Program-made: the position numbers and the translations under genes
NCBI GenBank assembly: GCA_025058515.1
Contig: JANXDW010000029.1
Span: forward strand, 1 to 49,635
Length of the DNA: 49,635 bases
Direction of reading: 5' to 3'
DNA from: Aigarchaeota archaeon
Lineage (GTDB): Archaea > Thermoproteota > Nitrososphaeria_A > Caldarchaeales > Wolframiiraptoraceae
Shown: piece after piece, positions 26,340 to 33,022 of the stretch
How positions within the stretch are numbered: the stretch's first letter is position 1
Layout of the letters: every line of letters starts with the position of its first letter
The notes under the pieces: model-generated
What the model was told of the DNA's origin: nothing
Seen by the model: only the letters and a program-made list of their open reading frames with translations
Databases searched by the model: none

Positions 26340-27423
26340 GGTATCCACACCTCCTACAGAATAAATCTCCACTATAAATTGGATACCTGCATGCTGGACA
26401 ATATCCAACTATCTGTGGTGGATGTGGAGGGGCTGGTTGAGCAGGTGGATATGCAGGAAGTGGTGGAGGAGTTGGATAAGATGGGTATGGATATACTGGA
26501 GGAAGTGGTTTCTTCCTACTTCTTACATAGAAGAACCCTCCACCAACTATTGCTAATGCAGCTACAACAGCTACAGGTAGAGGGATTAGAGATGAGAAAC
26601 TAGCTTCTGTAATCTGAGTATTAGGTGTAACAGTACTTACAGTAGTAATAGTTGTTTCATGTGTTTCTAAGCTATGAGTGGTGATTGTGGAAACTTGCGT
26701 TACAGTAGTTTGAATAACGGTTGTTGTAATATACGTTGTTAAAGTGGTCTCTCCTCCTACTGTTACAGTACTTCTAGCTGTTACTGTCGTCTTCAAGGGT
26801 GTAGTTAATGTTTTAGATTCTACTGTCTGGGTAGTTTTTGTTGTAACAACCGTTTTGACTTCTGCTTGTTCTACTTTTGTGAAGACCAAGAATTTGTTCG
26901 CACTTGTAAAGACCATTCCGAAGAGAAGTCCTAGTAGCTGATTGGCTTCAGGCATGCTTCCCCCATCAATATAGAGCCACATTATCTTCTGGTCTGTACT
27001 TGAAATAACTGTGAACGTTAATCTTCCACTCTTATCTAGGTCATAGTTTTTCATCGCTACGATCGCATCATAACCCATTAATTTTAATGTAGAACCAGCT
27101 TGAAGATCGATGGGTATCCATAGATCAATACGACCTCCCCCTCCAAGTATGTTTCCATCTCCATCAACTTCAATAGATTGAGATTTAACTACATCTGAAT
27201 CTATCTTGATGAGTATTCTTTGAGTAGTAGCAGATTCAATGATATAGTTGTGGAAGATGTTTTCAGGCTGCTGAGTCTTTCCATCATAAATCTGGTATAC
27301 GAATTTTAATCCAGCTTTAATGTAGGGTGGAGTTCCAGCTAAAGTAGTTGGAGGTAAAACCATCAATATCAAGAGTATCATTAATATCGAGGTTAAGGGT
27401 AAGGAGTTCATAGATATCTTCAT
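26329..27423 (-). CDS. Thr-rich stalk protein with cytosolic proline tail and zinc ribbon
   Basis: A 364-residue type I membrane protein. A signal peptide (residues 1-30) is followed by an extracellular domain of about 150 residues, a long Thr/Val-rich stalk (about 184-276, phrases such as TTYITTTVIQTTVTQ), a membrane helix (about 279-300), a basic stop-transfer (RSRKK), a proline/tyrosine-rich linker, and a C-terminal zinc ribbon (CPAC and CRRC, residues 342-359). Topology puts the zinc ribbon in the cytosol. It overlaps the protease gene start by 11 bases. The anchor and proline tail resemble those of the protease. No family name is recognised. Confidence 0.7.
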   Translation of the reverse strand: MKISMNSLPLTSILMILLILMVLPPTTLAGTPPYIKAGLKFVYQIYDGKTQQPENIFHNYIIESATTQRILIKIDSDVVKSQSIEVDGDGNILGGGGRIDLWIPIDLQAGSTLKLMGYDAIVAMKNYDLDKSGRLTFTVISSTDQKIMWLYIDGGSMPEANQLLGLLFGMVFTSANKFLVFTKVEQAEVKTVVTTKTTQTVESKTLTTPLKTTVTARSTVTVGGETTLTTYITTTVIQTTVTQVSTITTHSLETHETTITTVSTVTPNTQITEASFSSLIPLPVAVVAALAIVGGGFFYVRSRKKPLPPVYPYPSYPTPPPLPAYPPAQPAPPHPPQIVGYCPACRYPIYSGDLFCRRCGYRVS

Positions 27424-28323
27424 CTAGTAGCCACCCCTCTCTACTGGAGCCCTCCCGATATGGTATCTCCACAACCTCTCATCTTCTAAAGCCCATCCAA
27501 CCCTCCTCAGAAGAATAGATAAAATAATCACGCCTACCAGTATTACGGAAGCTAATCTAAGAGTTAGGTTGATTGATGATATAGCGATCGTGAAGGCTTC
27601 GTAAAGAACTCGGATCAAGATTATTGGAATAAATCCTGCAAGAAGGTCTATGAATCTCACCGAGGCATATTTTGCTTTTACGTATCCTATCCACCATCCA
27701 GTGAGTGCAGGGAAGATCGAGATGAACATGTCTTCAACTGCTATTAGGGTTAGCATTAATGGATTGATAAGAGATGGCATCATGTATACTTTGATAAAGT
27801 TGTCGTATAGTATGTATCCTAGTCCTAATGATAGTCCATAGACAGCTCCATCTAGATGATCGTTAAACTCTCTTCCCGTAACTCTATTTGAGTCAAGTCC
27901 AATTAATATCAAGAAGAAAAGTACTTCTATCAAAGTTATCTTAGCTAAGTAGTATGTTACCCCTCTAGGAAAATCAATAATTGAGAAGATCGCAGCAATG
28001 CATCCACCTATACCTATTACAGCTAGTATCAGAGATTTTGGTTCAGGTTCATACTTGTCTGTCTTGATAACCCATGTTAGAAGTATAGCTACGGGTATTA
28101 TTGAGAAAGCTAAAGCTCCAAGTATATTCATTAAAAATGGGAAGAAGAAGATGAGTAAACCAACCGCGACTATTAACCCGCTTCCTACGAATATTGATGG
28201 AAACTTCTTTAGAGGAGGTATCTCACTCTGTCGATAGACTTCTTCACTTGGCGATATTATTGGCTCTGGTTTGATAAATAGTGTTGTAAAACTTTCGTAC
28301 AATATTCTCTTCCTCTTAGACAT
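27424..28323 (-). CDS. PrsW-like membrane protein, likely inactive
   Basis: A 299-residue polytopic protein of the PrsW (M82) type, a family of intramembrane proteases. Recognisable blocks are YEPEP at the end of an early helix, LDGAVYGLSLGLGY and TGWWIG. By eye-alignment to the family, the paired Glu of the catalytic helix reads Ile-Glu (TLIEVLFF), the Glu-Asn reads Asp-Asn (YILYDN), and the catalytic His is Ile, so it is probably not a working protease. The N-terminal 40 residues are cytosolic and charged. It lies between the DUF350-like gene and the stalk protein. Confidence 0.65.
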   Translation of the reverse strand: MSKRKRILYESFTTLFIKPEPIISPSEEVYRQSEIPPLKKFPSIFVGSGLIVAVGLLIFFFPFLMNILGALAFSIIPVAILLTWVIKTDKYEPEPKSLILAVIGIGGCIAAIFSIIDFPRGVTYYLAKITLIEVLFFLILIGLDSNRVTGREFNDHLDGAVYGLSLGLGYILYDNFIKVYMMPSLINPLMLTLIAVEDMFISIFPALTGWWIGYVKAKYASVRFIDLLAGFIPIILIRVLYEAFTIAISSINLTLRLASVILVGVIILSILLRRVGWALEDERLWRYHIGRAPVERGGY

Positions 28324-28329
28324 ATAAAA

Positions 28330-28875
28330 TCACACTACAGGTAGAAGCAGTGAAACGTAGACTATCGCACCTAAGAATATTAGGTAACCCATTAAATAGA
28401 TGCCGACTGCAATTGGCTCTTTATCAACATCGTCTAAATCTACTCCATAGGGTTCTAGTTTTGCGAGGATCCTATAGTAGACGAATGCGAAGAGGAGAGA
28501 AACAAGTATCCCGAAGAATAATGTTATTAGTTTATATGCTATCAGTACTAGTGGGCTTACTCCTTCTACGATACCTGTAGTAGTGCCGATGGGTAGAGGA
28601 GAGATCATGGAAGCGATATAGGCGAAGGAGAGATATATGAAGAAGCCTGCAGCGAACATTCCTACCGCTATAGGGTTACCTCTTATCTTAGAGATCTCGC
28701 TTATCCCTGGAGTAATATAGTCAAGTAGACGTAGAGAACCTAGACCGATAAAGAATATGAGAAGAAATGTTAATAATGTTCTCAATAATACCCATCCAAG
28801 ATTAGAAAGATAAACTGAAGGGTCAAGCCATGGGGGAGGTTGAGGAGGAATAATTTCTGCTAAACTCACAATCAT
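28330..28875 (-). CDS. DUF350-like membrane protein with duplicated unit
   Basis: A 181-residue protein with about four membrane helices in two similar units, each containing a charged residue then IAVGMFAAGF or IAVGIYLMGY, the pattern of the DUF350 (UPF0719) family. DUF350 function is unknown. An N-terminal Pro-rich stretch (PPQPPPW) recalls the Pro-rich tails of two other cluster proteins. Start ATG at 28875 lies about 30 bases after a TATA box, so this gene leads the cluster. Confidence 0.65.
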   Translation of the reverse strand: MIVSLAEIIPPQPPPWLDPSVYLSNLGWVLLRTLLTFLLIFFIGLGSLRLLDYITPGISEISKIRGNPIAVGMFAAGFFIYLSFAYIASMISPLPIGTTTGIVEGVSPLVLIAYKLITLFFGILVSLLFAFVYYRILAKLEPYGVDLDDVDKEPIAVGIYLMGYLIFLGAIVYVSLLLPVV

Positions 28876-28900
28876 TACAATCTACGAGTCGTTTAGCCCT

Positions 28901-28908
28901 ATATAAAG
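28901..28908 (-). promoter_or_regulatory. TATA box of the six-gene membrane cluster
   Basis: On the minus strand, CTTTATAT sits about 30 bases before the ATG at 28875, so the transcript would start at or just before the start codon. No other good promoter was seen inside the six-gene run. Confidence 0.6.
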
Positions 28909-29108
28909 CTTTACAAATTTCAACTCACTAATTAAACATGATCCGCATCTCTTTTCCATGATTCTATCCTTTATCTCAATCTTACATCATTCTATCTATA
29001 TCCTCCTAATTCATGTAAAAGACCATGAGTGGAAACTACTACTATTCATAGAGTTTATCTTAATAATTTAGAAGAACTAAATAAAGCGTGTTGATTAATT
29101 ATTTAAAG

Positions 29109-29864
29109 ATGGAGACGTACAGCATCTTCGCTAAATTGAAAAGTGTTCCTAGAGAGTATAGAGATAATCCTCTATGGGATGTAGTAGTTGAGCTTGCTAA
29201 GAGCATGCCACTATATAGTGAGCATAAAGCGTATATTAGAGATGTGGTATTATTAGAGAACCCATGTATATCTATTGGAGAACTATCTGCTTTACTTAGA
29301 ATACCTCTTGGAGAAGCTATGGTGATCTTGAGCGAGCTTAGAATGTGGAGAGAAGATGTTGAAGAAGAGATAATGAAAGAGTTGCCTAAACCTAGTTATA
29401 GGAGAGCGGCCGTTGGAGGAACTTTCAACGAACTACATTACGGTCACTTTGCCTTAATCTACACAGCTCTAAAAAATAGTGAGAAGGTTATAATAGGGGT
29501 TACTGGAGATGAATTTGTAAAGATTCTTGATAAGAAGTATTCACCTAAAAGTTTTGAGGAGAGGGTGAGAAATCTTAAATCTATGCTTTCCTCGAAAGGC
29601 TGGTTAGATAGATGTGAGATCGTTATGTTGAATGATCCATACGGTCCAACTATTGTAGAACCAGATCTAGACCTCCTCGTAGTAAGCCCTATGACATATT
29701 CTAGAGCTATAGAGATAAATGATATCAGACTTAAGAAAGGCTTAAAGCCTCTGGAGGTTATAGTATGCCCACTAGTTGTTGCAGAAGATTGTAAACCTAT
29801 CTCTAGTACGAGGATAGTGCTCGGCGAGATAGACTTAACTGGAAGAATAGTTAAGAAGAGTTAA
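29109..29864 (+). CDS. Phosphopantetheine adenylyltransferase-like, with added N-terminal domain
   Basis: A 251-residue protein. The C-terminal 150 residues are the archaeal PPAT family (coenzyme A synthesis, step four): GGTFNELHYGH at 103-113 is the nucleotidyltransferase HxGH motif and ISSTRIV is the second signature. The N-terminal 100 residues are not part of the usual enzyme and resemble a helix-turn-helix fold (ISIGELSALLRIPLGEAMVI). An in-frame TTG at 29088 is possible, but a TATA-like block near 29060 supports 29109. The fused domain may be structural or regulatory; no data show which. Confidence 0.8.
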   Translation: METYSIFAKLKSVPREYRDNPLWDVVVELAKSMPLYSEHKAYIRDVVLLENPCISIGELSALLRIPLGEAMVILSELRMWREDVEEEIMKELPKPSYRRAAVGGTFNELHYGHFALIYTALKNSEKVIIGVTGDEFVKILDKKYSPKSFEERVRNLKSMLSSKGWLDRCEIVMLNDPYGPTIVEPDLDLLVVSPMTYSRAIEINDIRLKKGLKPLEVIVCPLVVAEDCKPISSTRIVLGEIDLTGRIVKKS

Positions 29865-29897
29865 AAGGTTTAAGCATTCAATCTCTTATCCATCTTC

Positions 29898-30839
29898 TTA
29901 GAGTAAACCCATGAAGAAGAAGACAAAATATATTATGATCCAGAGGATTAATACTGTAGAAGTAGAGGTTTGGTAGAGCTTCATAAAGCATCTTACGATG
30001 AATAGTATTGTCAACCCCCAGCTTACAGGTAGAAATAGAGAAAATATCTGAGTAGCGAGAGCTGGTCCAACATTAATCCATAGAGCATTCAGATATACAT
30101 TGTATTCTATAGATGTCCACCTACCATCTGCTAAGCCCAATTCATCTAATGTCTTCTCTACTCCTTCTTCAACCCACTTGATATTACTCATATTGACCAC
30201 AGTCTTCGATTCACTAATCAACCTCTGAATCTCTTCAAAGCTTTCAGTTCTCCAATTAACCATCTTCATATCTGGGAAAACTCTGTAAGCTCTAAGATAA
30301 CCTATGGTAATTTGAGGTGAGCTAAAGCTTACGACTCCCTGTTTAGTATATCCTGTAAATGTTCCATTGTATACTTTAACTTCTTGTAGTTCAGCATCTA
30401 CTATGATGTAAGGTGACTTGGGTTGAGCTATTAGTATTGGAGTTATCACTGTGGTTGCTATTAATAATATTATGAAAGAACTGAGGATCAACGTGATTAG
30501 AGCTGAGACCTTAACATCTACTTTTTTGATGAAGTATAGTGCAAACCTCAGTATGATGAATATTATCATTATAGCTAAGCCTACATATATAGTTCTAGAG
30601 AGAAGCATCTGTGGAAATGTAGGAAACTGTGGTTTAAGTTCTTCGAAACCTGTTAACTCAAACCTTACCTCTATCTTTTCTTCAATAAAGAATGAAGAAA
30701 GTAAACTTACAGATACTATAAATACAGCTAGGAAGACCACTCCTATTACAAGCCTCTTCTTAAGCTCACTACTACTAGATAGAATTGAATTAACAAGCTT
30801 ACCAGGTATGATGAAGCTAAGTAAATCCATTATAGACAC
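29898..30839 (-). CDS. Membrane protein of unknown family
   Basis: A 313-residue protein with about five hydrophobic segments, two near the N-terminus and two at the C-terminus (SWGLTILFIVRCF, VLILWIIIYFVFFFMG). Between them lies a non-membrane region of roughly 120 residues with beta-strand character (YIIVDAELQEVKVYNGTF). It has no recognised motif. It faces the adenylyltransferase gene and lies in the same direction as the two membrane genes above it, with 100 bases between. Confidence 0.55.
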   Translation of the reverse strand: MSIMDLLSFIIPGKLVNSILSSSSELKKRLVIGVVFLAVFIVSVSLLSSFFIEEKIEVRFELTGFEELKPQFPTFPQMLLSRTIYVGLAIMIIFIILRFALYFIKKVDVKVSALITLILSSFIILLIATTVITPILIAQPKSPYIIVDAELQEVKVYNGTFTGYTKQGVVSFSSPQITIGYLRAYRVFPDMKMVNWRTESFEEIQRLISESKTVVNMSNIKWVEEGVEKTLDELGLADGRWTSIEYNVYLNALWINVGPALATQIFSLFLPVSWGLTILFIVRCFMKLYQTSTSTVLILWIIIYFVFFFMGLL

Positions 30840-30939
30840 CTTCTAGAATCTCTATATAGAGCATTTCAAAACTTATCCTACATCACCACATATATAAAGA
30901 TTTCACGGTAAATCATGAAGATAAATGAACCACCTATTT

Positions 30940-31290
30940 CTAGAAGTAAATTCTTCTAAGCACTATGAAGAAGGTAGAAGCTACAGCTACAGATAATATC
31001 AAGTGATAGAGAAACCCTCTAATGTATTCAATATATTCTAATTCTTTCTTTACTTGATAATCTTCTTCTGGTAATGTAGTAGCTTGAGCCGTAATATTCC
31101 CTTCTAGATCTTTCCTAGACTCTGTAGCTCTCAATGCTGGAGTAGCTTCAAATTCACCAGTTAGAGTTCTGAGAATATGGGTGGTTAGAGTGGCTGGAAT
31201 AGAATATACTATAATAGATAAAAACACTGCGAAGACTATTATCTTCACCAGCTTCAATTCAACCACCACATATCTTAATTTACCTACCAA
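30940..31290 (-). CDS. Small two-helix membrane protein
   Basis: A 116-residue protein with an N-terminal membrane helix (IIVFAVFLSIIVYSIPATL), a charged loop of about 60 residues and a C-terminal helix (LYHLILSVAVASTFFIVL). The 5' end is uncertain: TTG at 31290 is used here, with a GTG 24 bases in as an alternative. It directly follows the membrane-anchored regulator gene and may be its partner. No family is recognised. Confidence 0.5.
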   Translation of the reverse strand: MVGKLRYVVVELKLVKIIVFAVFLSIIVYSIPATLTTHILRTLTGEFEATPALRATESRKDLEGNITAQATTLPEEDYQVKKELEYIEYIRGFLYHLILSVAVASTFFIVLRRIYF

Positions 31291-31320
31291 TAAGTCTAGA
31301 TTTTAGAACAGCCTATTTCT

Positions 31321-31743
31321 CTACCATTCTCTCTGTCTCCAGATCTTTAAGGTCTCATACCATGTGATAGTTGTGGAGACGGTTGAGAATGTTATAGCGT
31401 AAAGGTCTAAATCTGGATAATGGTTTATGATGTAGAGAAGTGTAAGCGAGGTGAAGAATACTGCGTAGAAGAAGAAGCGGGGGAAGAATCTTCCACCAAC
31501 GACTATGAACATCTTAAGAACTCCTACATCTACTTTCTCTGAGACAGCATACCTACCTTGTTCATCTTTATCTACTATCTTCATATCTCTAAGCTTTTCT
31601 AGATGATGATGTGCAATACTTGGACTAGAGAACCCTAATTCTCTCTGAACCTCTCTCACCCCAAGAGGTTTACCCTTTCTCAACAGTAATAAGTATACTC
31701 TGAGAGTCTTACCTCTCAGATCGTAGAGCTCCTCCCGACTCAT
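31321..31743 (-). CDS. Winged-helix regulator with C-terminal membrane helices
   Basis: A 140-residue protein. Residues 1-75 are a winged helix (KPLGVREVQRELGFSSPSIA then HHHLEKLRDMKIVDKDEQGR), ArsR/MarR-like. Two hydrophobic helices follow (FPRFFFYAVFFTSLTLLYII and the segment before WYETL), so the DNA-binding domain is tethered to the membrane. Such membrane-anchored archaeal regulators are known as a class but poorly characterised. The divergent small membrane gene at 31809 shares the 65-base promoter region. Confidence 0.8.
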   Translation of the reverse strand: MSREELYDLRGKTLRVYLLLLRKGKPLGVREVQRELGFSSPSIAHHHLEKLRDMKIVDKDEQGRYAVSEKVDVGVLKMFIVVGGRFFPRFFFYAVFFTSLTLLYIINHYPDLDLYAITFSTVSTTITWYETLKIWRQREW

Positions 31744-31808
31744 CCAACCTCATAGAATCATCATAAATTATTATTAAATAAATGTAAATGTATTATTATC
31801 TTCAAGAT

Positions 31809-32018
31809 ATGAGGGTTGCGAAGATTGTTGGAGGAGTAATACTCATACTATCGATCGCGTTCGGAGTATTTTATCTATTATGGTTCTTCGGATTTCTACC
31901 AATAGACCCTGAGCTAGCTGTTAAGATACCTGTACTAGTTATAGTTATGGGAGCATGTTTTGTAGCTGCTTGGATAGGGTATGTAATGATTACCGCTCCA
32001 GTTCCTACATCTTCTTAA
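31809..32018 (+). CDS. Small two-helix membrane protein, divergent
   Basis: A 69-residue protein with two membrane helices (IVGGVILILSIAFGVFYLL and IPVLVIVMGACFVAAWIGY) and short ends. The ATG at 31809 fits a TATA-like ATTAAATA near 31775; an ATG at 31788 would lie before the predicted transcript start. Function unknown. Its divergent position next to a membrane-bound regulator suggests that the regulator controls it. Confidence 0.6.
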   Translation: MRVAKIVGGVILILSIAFGVFYLLWFFGFLPIDPELAVKIPVLVIVMGACFVAAWIGYVMITAPVPTSS

Positions 32019-32064
32019 AAACCATCTCTGAGAACATCGGTCAAGAATAGTTTACTGAAGATAG

Positions 32065-32358
32065 TTATTCTTCTGTTACTACGAGTCGATAATAGATTGC
32101 TTCTCCAGCTGTATGAGACCTTCTCCTTATCTCTATTATATCTCCTGGCTTAGCTCCTATCTCTCTAACCACTGGGTCTGAGACCAGTATGTATGGTAAT
32201 TGCTGTGGCTGTATCCCGTATCTCTCTAGTACTTCTCTAGCTTCTTCTGGGGTTAAGACTCTGTGAGGGGGAACTAGCTCATGTTCAAGGATGGAGATTT
32301 TAGGCATCTCTTCTTTTTTAGGTATCTTCTTACTTGTCTTCGACAAGATAGACCACAT
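32065..32358 (-). CDS. rpoH: RNA polymerase subunit H (Rpb5 C-terminal type)
   Basis: A 97-residue protein matching Rpo[39 protein letters not shown] and IIEIRRRS. The family is 75-85 residues, so the first 17 residues (basic, [17 protein letters not shown]) may be an extension or the gene may begin at the ATG at 32307. In most archaea rpoH sits directly before rpoB; here it is alone, between a small membrane gene and tatA. Confidence 0.92.
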   Translation of the reverse strand: MWSILSKTSKKIPKKEEMPKISILEHELVPPHRVLTPEEAREVLERYGIQPQQLPYILVSDPVVREIGAKPGDIIEIRRRSHTAGEAIYYRLVVTEE

Positions 32359-32444
32359 CCAGAGATAGGTTAAGACGTTAATAAACTCTTCTAGAGATGA
32401 GATTTTATAGAAGTTTAAAAACTCTTTGTCAGTTTCAAAATATG

Positions 32445-32759
32445 TTATAGCTTGACTTGATGTTCTCTGCTAGTAGCTTTCTCTATAATCTCTTTAACAA
32501 TCTCATCTCTCGTCTTACCTTCAGTGACTATCCCAAGAGATTTAGCGATCTCTATAATCTTCTCATCACTTTCCTCTTTTAGAGATTTCACTTCTGCTTC
32601 TTTCTCAAGCTCATTGTAAAGTTCTTTAGAAGCTTTCTCAAACTCTCTTCTAGCCTTACCTAGTGCTTCAGCTATCTTGGGGATCTTCTCAGGAGCCCAT
32701 AGAACAAAGATGATAATTATTAAAGCGATGAAGAGCCACTCAACACCTTCAACGGCCAC
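32445..32759 (-). CDS. tatA: Twin-arginine translocase subunit TatA
   Basis: A 104-residue protein with one N-terminal membrane helix ([19 protein letters not shown]), the TatA hinge with Pro, then an amphipathic helix ([19 protein letters not shown]) and a charged tail. It forms the pore of the Tat export pathway for folded, cofactor-bearing proteins. Start GTG at 32759 with GGGGGG close upstream. TatC is not in the window. The tail is somewhat longer than usual. Confidence 0.9.
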   Translation of the reverse strand: MAVEGVEWLFIALIIIIFVLWAPEKIPKIAEALGKARREFEKASKELYNELEKEAEVKSLKEESDEKIIEIAKSLGIVTEGKTRDEIVKEIIEKATSREHQVKL

Positions 32760-32988
32760 AGTAAGCCCCCCTTCTATCTAGAAATAAGACTACCTAATAA
32801 GATCTTTCATCTTTTCTATCAAGTCATCGATCTATCGAGATGATGAATATATTTTGTGATGGTGAAGGGTGATAACACCGTTGTAGAGATAAAGTTTATT
32901 GATTATCTAGATAAATCTACAATCACTCTTGAGATCGTAGAACTCCTCAGAGTAATCTTTTACAATATAACCATTACCATTATGGTTA

Positions 32989-32998
32989 AAAAATATAT
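32989..32998 (+). promoter_or_regulatory. TATA box of the aldehyde oxidoreductase gene
   Basis: AAAATATATT lies 25-34 bases before the ATG at 33023, predicting a leaderless transcript starting at or one base before the start codon. This argues that no translated gene runs through from upstream. Confidence 0.55.
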
Positions 32999-33022
32999 TC
33001 GGGTACCAAGATGTTTTAATGT

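Noticed and set aside
32840-32875. Consensus-like C box ATGATGA upstream of the oxidoreductase
   Set aside because: No D box follows within about 100 bases, and the region carries the promoter.
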